64,000 nt of DNA from Methanospirillum stamsii (GTDB lineage: Archaea; Halobacteriota; Methanomicrobia; Methanomicrobiales; Methanospirillaceae): contig NZ_QGMZ01000029.1 of assembly GCF_003173335.1 (NCBI RefSeq), positions 1 to 64,000 on the forward strand. Direction: 5' to 3'. Position numbers and translations under genes: made by a program. Below are positions 18,219 to 27,383 of the stretch, in pieces (position 1 is the first letter of the stretch; every line of letters starts with the position of its first letter). The notes under the pieces are model-generated. The model did not search any database. It saw only the letters and a list, made by a program, of their open reading frames with translations, and was not told the DNA's origin.

Positions 18219-20801
18219 TTATTTTTCTATAAAAGAATCCGGATTCGCATCAAACGCTTCCTTGCATCCCTTATTACAGAAATAATATCTCTTCTCCCCA
18301 ATATCTGACCAGTATTGTGCAGTCGTTGTATCCACCATCATACCACAAACCAAGTCTTTTTCTTTTTTAACAGACTCATTATTCCGGAGATGTAAAAGAG
18401 CAGGAGGAGTATAACTTTTTAGAAGCAGGGAAAGGCTGACAACGGTCACTGACGAGAAGGCCATCGCAAAGGCTCCATATTCAGGCCTGAATACCAAAAC
18501 CGGATATAAAACACCAGCAGCCAGAGGAATCAGGATGCTGTTGTAAAAAAATGCCCAGAATAAATTCAGTTTAATGCGTCCCATCACCTTTTTAGCCAGT
18601 TGAATTGCTGCAACGATGTGAACCAGAGAGTCTCTGACTAGCACAATGTCTGCACTTTCAATGGCTACATCAGTTCCAGAACCAATGGCAATACCCGTAT
18701 CTGCCCGGGCAAGAGCTGGTGCATCATTGATACCATCACCAATAAAAGCAACTATCTCACCGGATCTTTGAACCTCATCAACCTTTTTCTCTTTTCCTTC
18801 GGGCAAAATCCTTGAATAAACCTTGTGAATATCGACCATTGCAGCAACAGATTCAGCAGTTACCTGATTGTCACCAGTTACCATTCCACACTCAATACCC
18901 ATTTCCCTGAGTAACCGGACACAAAGACCTGCATCTGATTTGATTTCATCAGAGATAGAAATAAGACCAAGAAGAAACCCATCCCGAGATATCAGAACGA
19001 TAGTTTTACCTTCCTTCTCACGCCGGGTAATAATCGATTCCTGTTCCGGAGTATATGAAACACCCGTTAAACTGACAAAATCCCGGGTCCCAAGATGAAC
19101 CCTGCTTCCTGCAATAACCCCGGTTAGCCCGCTCCCGGATATATTCTCAAATCCGGTAACTTCAGCCGGTTCAATACCCTTTTCATCAGCGGCCCGAAGC
19201 ACTGCTCCACTAATCGGGTGTTCTGACAGAAATTCGAGTGATGCAGCCATGGAGAGGAGAAGGTCTGGATTTCCAGTAAAGGAATCAATATTGGTTACTA
19301 CTGGTTTTCCATTGGTGATAGTGCCGGTTTTATCAAATAATGCCAGGGATATTTTGTTAGCTATCTCAAGGACTGAACCGTTTCGAATAAGAATTCCATG
19401 TTCTGCACCTCGCCCGATACCAACAGTTACTGCTGTCGGGGTTGCAAGTCCAAGAGCACACGGACAGGCAACAACCAGAACGGCAATAAATGTCTGTAGG
19501 GAAAACCGCAGATCCATCCCTCTGATGCCGTACCAATAAAGAGAGGATATAATCGCTATCGTAAGCACAACAGGAATAAACCAGCTGACAGCCTTGTCTG
19601 CAAGACGCTGAACCGGCGGTCGCGACCCCTGTGCCTCTTCCACTAACCGGATAATTCTGGCAAGCATAGTATCGGCACCGACACGGGTTGCTCGATACAC
19701 AAATGATCCGGTGGTAACAAGAGTTCCTCCAATAACCTCCTGTTCAGGAACCCGGTGAACAGCAAGGGGCTCTCCGGTCACCATAGATTCATCGACATAG
19801 CTGGAACCAGATACAACTATCCCGTCTACCGGGATTCTGGAACCCGGCCGTACCCGGATTATATCCCCCACCTTTACTTCCTGAACCGGAATGGTAAATT
19901 CATTATCATCCCGGATAATCGTTGCAGTATCAGCTTCAAGACTCATCAGCGCCTTAATAGCCGATGAAGTCTTTCCCTTCGCCTTTGCTTCAAGGAACCG
20001 CCCGAGCATTAAAAAAGACGCAAGCATCAGAGTGGTTTCATAAAATAATGCATCATTTTCCAGTATAATAGAAAATGTTCCGAGAACACTTGCAAGATAT
20101 GCAACTCCGATGCCCATTGCATACATTACATCCATGGTAAGAGACAACGTCCGAAGTGCTCCGATTGCTGCCTTAAATATCGGATAGGCAAGCATAATGA
20201 GAACAGGAGTCGTAATGATAAGTTGCAGATAAGCAATCATCTGCATGTCAAATGATGTGAAATACATCATTGCCATGAGTATCAAAGATAAGGCAAATCC
20301 GAAAATTACTTTATACAATTGATGATTCAGTTGTCTGCTTTTCTCATCTTCCTGCTTCTTACTAATAGAAGAATCAGTTCCAAGAAATTTGAATCCGGCA
20401 CGGGTAATTATCTCACTAATTTGGTGAATATTCACCAATGATGGATTATAGGTAATATTGGCACGTTCAAGACTGAGGTTTACATCAACCGAGATGATTC
20501 CTTCCTGACGGAGGAGAAATTTTGTTAATGACTGAACACAAGAAGCGCAGGCCATACCTCCTACCCTGACAGAAATCTTTTCATGTGCTACAGAAAATCC
20601 GGATTTCTCAACCGCTGTTGTCAGGTCAGAAAGAGTGACCAGGGAAGGATCATATTCAATCGTTGCCTTTCCAGTTGAGAGGTTGACTTTAGATTCTGTT
20701 ACTCCAGGAGTTGAAGAAAGACCTTTTTCAACAGTCAGAGCACAGGTTGCACAATGCATTCCATCAACCTGTAATTCAATTTTTTTTACTCTCTCTTCCA
20801 A
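18219..20801 (-). CDS. copA: Cu+-exporting P-type ATPase with C-terminal YHS domain
   Basis: Copper-translocating P1B-type ATPase of about 860 residues in the membrane. Two N-terminal heavy-metal domains carry GMHCATC (14-20) and GMACASC (about 82-88). The transmembrane metal site is ACPCALG. DKTGTIT is the phosphorylation site, with EHPIS, MVTGDN and GDGINDAP also present. The last 45 residues form a YHS/TRASH-like metal-binding domain with C-x-M near its start and YFC-x3-C. The frame is open to 21017, but that would overlap the divergent hydrolase gene; the TTG at 20801 has an excellent GGAGAGG ribosome-binding site 8 bases upstream and gives the normal N-terminus. Confidence 0.94.
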   Translation of the reverse strand: MEERVKKIELQVDGMHCATCALTVEKGLSSTPGVTESKVNLSTGKATIEYDPSLVTLSDLTTAVEKSGFSVAHEKISVRVGGMACASCVQSLTKFLLRQEGIISVDVNLSLERANITYNPSLVNIHQISEIITRAGFKFLGTDSSISKKQEDEKSRQLNHQLYKVIFGFALSLILMAMMYFTSFDMQMIAYLQLIITTPVLIMLAYPIFKAAIGALRTLSLTMDVMYAMGIGVAYLASVLGTFSIILENDALFYETTLMLASFLMLGRFLEAKAKGKTSSAIKALMSLEADTATIIRDDNEFTIPVQEVKVGDIIRVRPGSRIPVDGIVVSGSSYVDESMVTGEPLAVHRVPEQEVIGGTLVTTGSFVYRATRVGADTMLARIIRLVEEAQGSRPPVQRLADKAVSWFIPVVLTIAIISSLYWYGIRGMDLRFSLQTFIAVLVVACPCALGLATPTAVTVGIGRGAEHGILIRNGSVLEIANKISLALFDKTGTITNGKPVVTNIDSFTGNPDLLLSMAASLEFLSEHPISGAVLRAADEKGIEPAEVTGFENISGSGLTGVIAGSRVHLGTRDFVSLTGVSYTPEQESIITRREKEGKTIVLISRDGFLLGLISISDEIKSDAGLCVRLLREMGIECGMVTGDNQVTAESVAAMVDIHKVYSRILPEGKEKKVDEVQRSGEIVAFIGDGINDAPALARADTGIAIGSGTDVAIESADIVLVRDSLVHIVAAIQLAKKVMGRIKLNLFWAFFYNSILIPLAAGVLYPVLVFRPEYGAFAMAFSSVTVVSLSLLLKSYTPPALLHLRNNESVKKEKDLVCGMMVDTTTAQYWSDIGEKRYYFCNKGCKEAFDANPDSFIEK

Positions 20802-20891
20802 TGTAACTACCTCTCCAATTGTGAAGTGTTTTTTGGTAGGTAAATAATCTCTCCAAAAAATCATATCACAAAGAAAGACTAAAAGTTGGTA

Positions 20892-21662
20892 ATGATACTC
20901 TCTCTGGCCCAGATAACTCCATGCTGGAATGATCCTACTAAAACTCTGAAAAAAATGGAGAAATATGCTGCAGAAGCAGTAGAAGGTGATGCAACTTTTC
21001 TTGTCTTTCCAGAACAAATCCTGACCGGATGGGATCCAAAAAATAATTCAGAAGTTACCACAGAAGATGGCGAAGAAATATCAGCCCTAAAGGATATCGC
21101 ACAGGATTATAGTATTGGAATCCTGGGATCATTCCGGGAGAAGAATACCGATCATCCCTTCAACACCAGTATTGCTATCGGACCAGATGGAAAAACTCTT
21201 GCATCATACCAAAAAATACATCTTTTTTCACCAGCAGGAGAAGACAGGTATTTTTCACCGGGAAATTCTCTGGGAATTTTTTCTTTTAACTCCTGCACAA
21301 TTGGAATAGCCATCTGCTATGATCTTCGGTTTGCCCCCCTCTTTCATGCGTACCGGGATGCAGGAGTAAACCTCATGTTGGTTCCTTCTGCCTGGCCGGC
21401 ATCCAGATTGAAACATTTTCATCTCTTTACCACAAGCAGGGCTGCTGAGTTTCAGATGTTTGTAGCCTCAGTCAACACCGTTGGACAGACCCCGGTTGAT
21501 TTTTACAATGGCGGTTCTTGTATTGCCGGACCGGATGGAAGTATCAGGGCACAGGGAACTGATCTGGAAGAACTAATTTTTTATGATATGCCAATTGAAG
21601 AGGCAGAAACCCTTCGAATCTCATTCCCCTTCCATAAGGATGTGAGAAATGATTTTTTGTAA
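20892..21662 (+). CDS. Carbon-nitrogen hydrolase (nitrilase family)
   Basis: A cytosolic amidase-like enzyme of about 256 residues. The catalytic Glu-Lys-Cys triad is E41 (in FPEQ), K108 (in YQKIHLF) and C142 (in ICYDLRF). The pattern and length resemble omega-amidases and related C-N hydrolases, but the substrate is not determined. The frame extends two codons upstream to a TTG at 20886, but ATG 20892 is the more likely start. The gene is divergent from copA across about 90 bases, in which CTCTCCAA occurs twice (20811-20818, 20849-20856). It converges on the Ig-like gene at 21703. Confidence 0.9.
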   Translation: MILSLAQITPCWNDPTKTLKKMEKYAAEAVEGDATFLVFPEQILTGWDPKNNSEVTTEDGEEISALKDIAQDYSIGILGSFREKNTDHPFNTSIAIGPDGKTLASYQKIHLFSPAGEDRYFSPGNSLGIFSFNSCTIGIAICYDLRFAPLFHAYRDAGVNLMLVPSAWPASRLKHFHLFTTSRAAEFQMFVASVNTVGQTPVDFYNGGSCIAGPDGSIRAQGTDLEELIFYDMPIEEAETLRISFPFHKDVRNDFL

Positions 21663-21680
21663 AAAAAAGAGTTTTTTATA
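21660..21680. terminator. Bidirectional terminator between convergent genes
   Basis: An A-run at 21661-21669 and a T-run at 21673-21678 around GAG lie between the stop of the nitrilase-family gene and the end of the convergent Ig-like gene. The T-run can stop plus-strand transcripts and the A-run minus-strand transcripts. Confidence 0.45.
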
Positions 21681-21702
21681 ATCCTAAAGGAGAACTTTTT
21701 TC

Positions 21703-22473
21703 TTACAATACTACAATCAGGTCGCTATAAGATTCTTCATAAGAACCATCGCCGGTGAAATGAACCTGAATGTATGTAGTTGTAGATCCTCCGCCAACTC
21801 CGAATTTAAAAAACCCATTTTCATCAGTTACTGATGCTGCAAGGATTTCATAATCGCTACGGTTTCCAAGGCGGTCAGATGCTTCACAAAGAATTTCCTT
21901 TCCGGAAAGCGGGGTTCCATTTTCACCAATCAGCTGGCCGGTGACAACAACTGTCTGGCCCGGAGATGGATTGGAGGGTGATGCTTTTGCAGTAATCTTT
22001 GTATCAGATTTGACTACAGAAGATGCAGGCCCTTGAGTCTGGACTGGACCGGATGGCTTATGTCCCTGTACAATCTCACTGACTGTTCCTTCAAACTGGT
22101 CATTGCCATTGAATTTCACCCGGAGATATTCAGCAGGAGCACCTTCAGGCCTCCTGAATGAATAATTACCTGCAACATCAGTAGTAGTTACCGCAAGAAA
22201 TGAATATTCACTCTCCTGATCATCGCTCTCCATCTGCTCAAGGGTGACTTTCTTATTACCGAGCAGGTTACCCTCTGCATCAGTCAGAACACCAGTCACT
22301 AAAAATTCAAGGTCATTACCCGGATCTACCGGATCGGTGGCGATAGAAAGAGTAGTCGCTGCTTTATCAGCCAGTACCGAGCACCCGCCGGTCATCAGAA
22401 CCAGGGAGATGAGACATACCATGAAAATTAATGTGAAACGGGGCACTAAGAGGAACCCCTCAAACATCTTCAT
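21703..22473 (-). CDS. Exported Ig-like domain protein
   Basis: A 256-residue exported protein. The N-terminus has a hydrophobic core (about 13-30) followed by GGC, a weak lipobox, so it may be lipid-anchored. Two Ig-like repeats follow, each with (L/I)-x-GxLTDAEGxxL, then TDxxGxYSF or TDExGFFKF, then F-x-GDxxYE. The linker between them is Gln/Ser/Pro-rich. The domain resembles that in the protein at 17470-18210 and similar domains are frequent in methanogen surface proteins. The function is unknown. It stands alone between the hydrolase and mcm. Confidence 0.7.
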   Translation of the reverse strand: MKMFEGFLLVPRFTLIFMVCLISLVLMTGGCSVLADKAATTLSIATDPVDPGNDLEFLVTGVLTDAEGNLLGNKKVTLEQMESDDQESEYSFLAVTTTDVAGNYSFRRPEGAPAEYLRVKFNGNDQFEGTVSEIVQGHKPSGPVQTQGPASSVVKSDTKITAKASPSNPSPGQTVVVTGQLIGENGTPLSGKEILCEASDRLGNRSDYEILAASVTDENGFFKFGVGGGSTTTYIQVHFTGDGSYEESYSDLIVVL

Positions 22474-22517
22474 GCCCTAAGATATGTCTACAAGTATTAA
22501 CAGGATTCTCTCAACCG

Positions 22518-22523
22518 AAAAAA
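22518..22523 (-). terminator. U-tract terminator of mcm
   Basis: Six A on the plus strand, read as six U in the minus-strand transcript, start one base after the mcm stop codon. This is the same arrangement as at the thermosome, thrS and phosphate transporter genes. Confidence 0.35.
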
Positions 22524-22524
22524 G

Positions 22525-24645
22525 TTATATAAGTTTTATCACATCATGCTTGGGTTCCATCGCTTCACCGGACCTGAGCATTGCAGTAAGCTGCCTTTCA
22601 ACCTCGTCCCGGTCAAAACCCTGCTGCCTGACCAGTTCAACTACATCAGGTTTATGAGCTCTGCCATTTTCATCTGCAACATCCCTGATAACCTGTTTGA
22701 TGGTCCGGATAAGGTCTCGTTTACTCTTGGATACTCCGGTTGCAAGCATGTCAATATCAAAACTTCCGCTGGAAGGATCGTAAGCAACCTGCCGTAAACA
22801 GGTATCAATGATAGTAATAACCCGTTCTGCATCACTCTTCACAATAACCGATGAAAGCCTGATACGGGCTGATGCTTCTGCCAGACGAACGATAGCTTCG
22901 AGTTGTCTTGCGGTTACCGGAACCGGTTTGTTGGCATCGGCAAGATCCCTCAGTTTCATGTAATAGGCAATGAGGGCCTCCCTGGCTTCATCCTCAAGTC
23001 GTGGGAAACAGTTTCTTTTCGCATAAGCCACATATTTGCGGAACATGACCGGATCAATCTCCGGCGTGACCGGTTTTAACTGCTCAGAGATATACTCGTC
23101 ATCAACTCCAGGAATGGGATCCCGGGCATGCTGGGCAATTAATTCACCAACACTGTGGGCTTTTAAAATGTGTTCTGCAATTGCAAGATCCCGTTCATGC
23201 TCCGGCTTATCTGTCAGGACAAATATGAGATCAAATCGTGAGAGCAGTGACGGAGGCATATTAATCTGATCTCCAATCGGTACAAAATCATCAAATCGGC
23301 CATACTTCGGATTGGCAGCACCAAGCAGGGCACACCGTGATTTTAAGGTTGCGGTAATTCCGGCTTTCGCAATTGAGATAGACTGCTGTTCCATTGCCTC
23401 GTGAAGAGCACTCCGGTCATGCTTATCCATCTTATCCATTTCATCAACACAGGCCACACCCATATCTGCGAGAACCAGAGCACCTGCTTCAAGGGTCCAT
23501 CTGCCATCTCCAAACTCGTCTTTCACCGCAGTTGCAGTCAGACCTGCAGAAGTTGTTGACTGACCGGAAGTATAGATAGCCCGGGGAGATAGCCGGACAA
23601 CATACCGAAGCATCTGGGATTTCGCAATACCCGGATCTCCAATCAGAAGAACATGGATATCACCACGAAGTCTGCTTCCATCCGGCATCTCTTTAGCTAT
23701 GCCTCCAAAAAGCTGCAAAGAAATCGCATCCTTGACATCATCCACTCCATAAATTGTCGGAGCGATTGAGTGTGCAATTTTCCGGTAGATGTTAGGATCC
23801 TGGGAAAGACTAATAATCTCTCTTTCATCCTCTTCGCTGATATTAACCTCTTCAAATTCCTTTTCAGCTACCTCTATCGAGTTACATTCAACATAGATGT
23901 CAAAGATGGTGGATTTCGTTCCATAGGAATTTCTTTGCATCGACCGGAGAATACCATTAACAACAATCCGGTCTCCCGGAGCGACAATACCGCAGATATC
24001 ATCCGTTACATCAAGGTCAATAGTCTGTGGCTGTTCCCCTCCACGAAGACCCTCCGGGGACTCCTGAATTCTCAGTTTTTGTGAGTCCACAAACCGTGAA
24101 AAACGGGGTATGAGCTCAAGTTTTTTCTGGGTACATCCATCAGTCTGACAACCGTCAGGTTCCACGAAAGGACCATATGATTGTGCTTTTACTGTCCGGT
24201 GACCGGCAGGACATCGGAATACGGCAAGTGTTATACGTGGTCTGACTTCGGTAGTTTTCCGAAGAATTCCTTCAACACTAATAAATTTCCCGATATGATC
24301 AGAACGGATTTCACGAATAGCTATCTTTCTTGGAAGATTAATAAAACGAATATTAATATCCGGTTGTTCTTCTTTTTTCCTGGTTTTAACAAGCCGGTGT
24401 GTACGTATTGAATCCCTGATATCTCCTATTACCTTACCAGGGTTTTCAAGCAGTTCATCCGCAAGTTCAGTTCCGGTTTTACCAAAACTCTCAATATCCC
24501 GGTAATTGATGTAGAGCGATCTTTTATATGGATATTCGCGTGAAAGTTCATCAAGTTCTTTTTTATATCGCGTCTTAAAAAACCGGTGCCAGTCAGCATC
24601 CCGGTCAGTTATCTCAACAGTTTCTGCATTACTTCCTGATGCCAT
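22525..24645 (-). CDS. mcm: Replicative DNA helicase MCM
   Basis: Minichromosome maintenance helicase, which unwinds DNA at the replication fork as a hexamer. In 706 residues it has an N-terminal domain with a zinc-binding set (C145, H149, C166, C171), an OB-fold region, and an AAA+ core with Walker A GDPGIAKS (336-343), Walker B with DEMDKM and the arginine-finger motif SRFDL. A winged-helix-like C-terminus follows. The length is usual for archaea. It lies 61 bases downstream of the last chemosensory gene on the same strand; rfcS is at the other end of that cluster. Confidence 0.97.
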   Translation of the reverse strand: MASGSNAETVEITDRDADWHRFFKTRYKKELDELSREYPYKRSLYINYRDIESFGKTGTELADELLENPGKVIGDIRDSIRTHRLVKTRKKEEQPDINIRFINLPRKIAIREIRSDHIGKFISVEGILRKTTEVRPRITLAVFRCPAGHRTVKAQSYGPFVEPDGCQTDGCTQKKLELIPRFSRFVDSQKLRIQESPEGLRGGEQPQTIDLDVTDDICGIVAPGDRIVVNGILRSMQRNSYGTKSTIFDIYVECNSIEVAEKEFEEVNISEEDEREIISLSQDPNIYRKIAHSIAPTIYGVDDVKDAISLQLFGGIAKEMPDGSRLRGDIHVLLIGDPGIAKSQMLRYVVRLSPRAIYTSGQSTTSAGLTATAVKDEFGDGRWTLEAGALVLADMGVACVDEMDKMDKHDRSALHEAMEQQSISIAKAGITATLKSRCALLGAANPKYGRFDDFVPIGDQINMPPSLLSRFDLIFVLTDKPEHERDLAIAEHILKAHSVGELIAQHARDPIPGVDDEYISEQLKPVTPEIDPVMFRKYVAYAKRNCFPRLEDEAREALIAYYMKLRDLADANKPVPVTARQLEAIVRLAEASARIRLSSVIVKSDAERVITIIDTCLRQVAYDPSSGSFDIDMLATGVSKSKRDLIRTIKQVIRDVADENGRAHKPDVVELVRQQGFDRDEVERQLTAMLRSGEAMEPKHDVIKLI

Positions 24646-24706
24646 AAATATCCATAAATTCTAATGAAAGAGGAAAGATATCCACAAAGGGGTAATTAGA
24701 TTATCT

Positions 24707-26029
24707 TCATAGAGCATGAGATTTTCTATAATGAACTGAGGGGACTTTTAAAACAAAAAGTGCTCCTTTTCCCGGAATACCACATTCGGTGATTAAAATA
24801 TTGGTAATTGATAAAATCTCACGGACAAGGAATAACCCAAGACCGGTATTTTTTCCATAACCGCGGCTGAAGATCATCTCTTTATCCTCATCCGGGACTC
24901 CGATACCATCATCAGATATACTAATTTCCAGGTTTTCATTCATCTCTTTTGCTGAAATCAAAATTGTTGTTACTTTCTCCCCATGACGAATTGCATTATC
25001 TAATAAATTGTAAAATACTTTTTCAACAAGCGGATCTACAAAAATTTCGTACAGGCGAATATCTGATTCAAGTGAGATGGTTACCGATGAGAAAGAAAGA
25101 ATAACCTTATTTAGAAGATCAAAAAGATCTATCCAGATAGCACCCTTAACACCCAATTCTTCATAGAGCCTGGTAAACTCAATCTGGGCAGATAACCGGG
25201 ATAAAATTTCAGATTCTTTTGTCAGATAATCCTGGAATTCTTTCGCAGGATTATCCATTCTGGCCAGTTCATTATAAGAAAGCAGAGCCATCATGGTATT
25301 TTTCATATCATGCCGGGTTATTGATGATAATAACGATAATTTTTTATTAGACTGAAAAAGAGCCTGTTCAATTCGATTTCTTTCAAGAATCTCATTTTTC
25401 AGATTTGAATTACTCTTTAAAAGTTCAACATTCGCTTCACTCAATTGATAATTAATAACCGCGACTTTTTCTTTTGCCTCAAGAAGTTCGTTATTTTTAT
25501 AAATTGCAATTTCATAGGTAGAAAGTAGGACATTGAGAATTTTTCTGCTGTTAGATGTAATAATGTGATTTTTCCCGTTAAAAAATACCGGAATGCCGGT
25601 TTCATCACCCACACCTACACAAACATCAGAATCCAGGGTATTATTTGAAAGTATTACAGCGACCCTGTCAAGGAGATAATCAGGTTCATACGGCTTAATT
25701 ATGAAATTATCTGCACCACAGGCCAGGCCTTCAATTACATCGGTTGGATCAAATAACTGGGTCACTAAAATGACCGGAATATCACGGGTGGTTGGATCGT
25801 CTTTAATTGTCCGACACAGTTCATATCCATTCATCTCCGGCATCATAACATCGGTAAGAACTATTGTTGGAGGATTTTTCTGGATAAGTTCAAAAGCCTC
25901 CCTGCCATTAGATGCAACGGTGACTAAATATCCTGCCGATTCAAGTAGGTGCCTAAGTATAGCAGCCTGGGTTTTACTATCCTCTGCAATAAGAATCGAT
26001 ACGGCATCTTTGGGACTACATATCTCCAT
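24707..26029 (-). CDS. Receiver-histidine kinase hybrid (REC-linker-HK), terminal gene of the chemosensory operon
   Basis: A 440-residue cytosolic signalling protein. An N-terminal receiver (about 10-130) has the phosphoacceptor D60 in TDVMMP and lysine in IIKP. A linker (about 148-195) is followed by a coiled coil, an H-box with H240 in TRHDMKN and a complete ATPase domain (N-box NLLDNAIRHG, G1 DDGIGVP, G2 TGLGLF). The H-box is of the archaeal RHD-x-x-N type, not HELRTP. The start overlaps the end of the preceding paralogue by 14 bases. Its position after cheB, and the receiver, suggest that it is phosphorylated by the CheA at this locus and passes the signal on. No DNA-binding output domain is present. 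Confidence 0.9.
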   Translation of the reverse strand: MEICSPKDAVSILIAEDSKTQAAILRHLLESAGYLVTVASNGREAFELIQKNPPTIVLTDVMMPEMNGYELCRTIKDDPTTRDIPVILVTQLFDPTDVIEGLACGADNFIIKPYEPDYLLDRVAVILSNNTLDSDVCVGVGDETGIPVFFNGKNHIITSNSRKILNVLLSTYEIAIYKNNELLEAKEKVAVINYQLSEANVELLKSNSNLKNEILERNRIEQALFQSNKKLSLLSSITRHDMKNTMMALLSYNELARMDNPAKEFQDYLTKESEILSRLSAQIEFTRLYEELGVKGAIWIDLFDLLNKVILSFSSVTISLESDIRLYEIFVDPLVEKVFYNLLDNAIRHGEKVTTILISAKEMNENLEISISDDGIGVPDEDKEMIFSRGYGKNTGLGLFLVREILSITNILITECGIPGKGALFVLKVPSVHYRKSHAL

Positions 26030-27383
26030 TATTGCCTCCTTTTTTCTTATTTACATCAGATGAAACCTGAAAGTCCTGATATGGAATCCATACTTCAAAT
26101 GTTGATCCATGACCGAGCCCTTCACTTACAACCTTTACAAATCCCCCATACAATATTATTATCCGCCGGACAATGGCAAGACCGAGACCGTGCGAGGAGT
26201 GGTCATGACGGGATTCATCGGCTTTATAAAAGTCATCAAATACATGATCTACCTGCTTTTCTGTCAACCCGATTCCGGTGTCCTGAATTAACAGGATATG
26301 GTATTTACCTTCCTTTCCATAACAAATATCAATAAATCCTTCATTTTTATTATAGGTAATCGCATTTGAGATGAGATTTTCCAATATCGTCGTGGCATGG
26401 AATGGAGAGATATGAATTATTGTTCCATTTTTTATCGAATTTCTGACTCTCAGGTTCTTCTCCTTTATCTGATATGAATAACTGTTAAGGAGTTCCTGGA
26501 TTATCGGATAGATATCAACGCTGGATATCTCTTTGGTAAATGAATCTATAGTGATGTGAGATAATTTTATAATTCTCTCAACCAGCAACTTTAATATCGT
26601 AATCTCTTTTACCAGCAGGGATAGAATTTCTTTCTTTTCAGGATCATCCTCTTTCTTTTCCAGGAATGGAATAAATGCATACAAGGGGGTCAGAGGGGTC
26701 TTCAGATCATGTCCAATACGGGTTATCAGTTCAGTTCGTTGCACCAGCAGGTGTTCAACTATCTCATTGGTTACTTGTAATGCCTGGGTTCTTTCATTGA
26801 CGGTCTCTTCCAGATGGGTAGTAAATTCATTCAGTTCTTCAGTCGTTTTCTCAAGTTCGTAATTTTTCAAAATAGCGGTCTGATAGATGGAAAATAAAAT
26901 TCGAAGTAAATCTTCTTTAGATGAACGAACTGAATAATCATGACCATTGTATGAATAAAGAGTATCTTCGGCATTTGATAATTTCCCAAATGGATTTTTC
27001 TTACAATCATCCAGAACCTGCGCAACTTCCCGGAGAATGGATTCCCGTTTTACCGGTTTTATGATAAAATCATTAGCTCCGCAACAAAGACCCTTGATAA
27101 TATCAACCGGGTCTGATAACTGGGATACAAGAATAATTGGGATGTGACAAAATTCCGGACTGTCTCTTACCGTTTTACATAACCTATATCCATCCATACC
27201 AGGCATCAGAATATCTGAAAGGAGTAGATCAGGAACAGACTTTTTCATCTCCTCGAGTGCTATCTCAGCATTTTCTGACCATTTGACCTTATATCCTGCA
27301 CTCTTCAGATAATGACAAAGGATCTCAGCCTGTGTCTTGCTATCTTCAATTACCAGAATACAAGGAGATTTTTCAGGTGTCAT
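26016..27383 (-). CDS. Receiver-histidine kinase hybrid (REC-linker-HK)
   Basis: A 455-residue paralogue of the next gene. The receiver has D57 in SDILMP and IIKP. The same linker type (YNG-x-D-Y, then ILF-x-x-YQTAILKN, about 143-180) leads into a coiled coil and a more classical HisKA domain with H225 in GHDLKTPL, then a full ATPase domain (NAITYN, DTGIGL, HGLGLAI). The two proteins are clearly related through receiver and linker but have different H-boxes, suggesting duplication with kinase divergence or exchange. It starts within a 4-base overlap (ATGA) with the end of cheB, so it belongs to the operon. Confidence 0.9.
   Translation of the reverse strand: MTPEKSPCILVIEDSKTQAEILCHYLKSAGYKVKWSENAEIALEEMKKSVPDLLLSDILMPGMDGYRLCKTVRDSPEFCHIPIILVSQLSDPVDIIKGLCCGANDFIIKPVKRESILREVAQVLDDCKKNPFGKLSNAEDTLYSYNGHDYSVRSSKEDLLRILFSIYQTAILKNYELEKTTEELNEFTTHLEETVNERTQALQVTNEIVEHLLVQRTELITRIGHDLKTPLTPLYAFIPFLEKKEDDPEKKEILSLLVKEITILKLLVERIIKLSHITIDSFTKEISSVDIYPIIQELLNSYSYQIKEKNLRVRNSIKNGTIIHISPFHATTILENLISNAITYNKNEGFIDICYGKEGKYHILLIQDTGIGLTEKQVDHVFDDFYKADESRHDHSSHGLGLAIVRRIIILYGGFVKVVSEGLGHGSTFEVWIPYQDFQVSSDVNKKKGGNNGDM

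Noticed and set aside
20802-21017. Extended N-terminus of CopA (72 extra codons)
   Set aside because: It would overlap the divergent hydrolase gene, encodes an atypical Phe/Cys-rich segment and ignores the strong ribosome-binding site before TTG 20801.
24707-27383. Diguanylate cyclase output as in bacterial Wsp
   Set aside because: I found no GGDEF or EAL motif in either receiver protein; both end in kinase domains.
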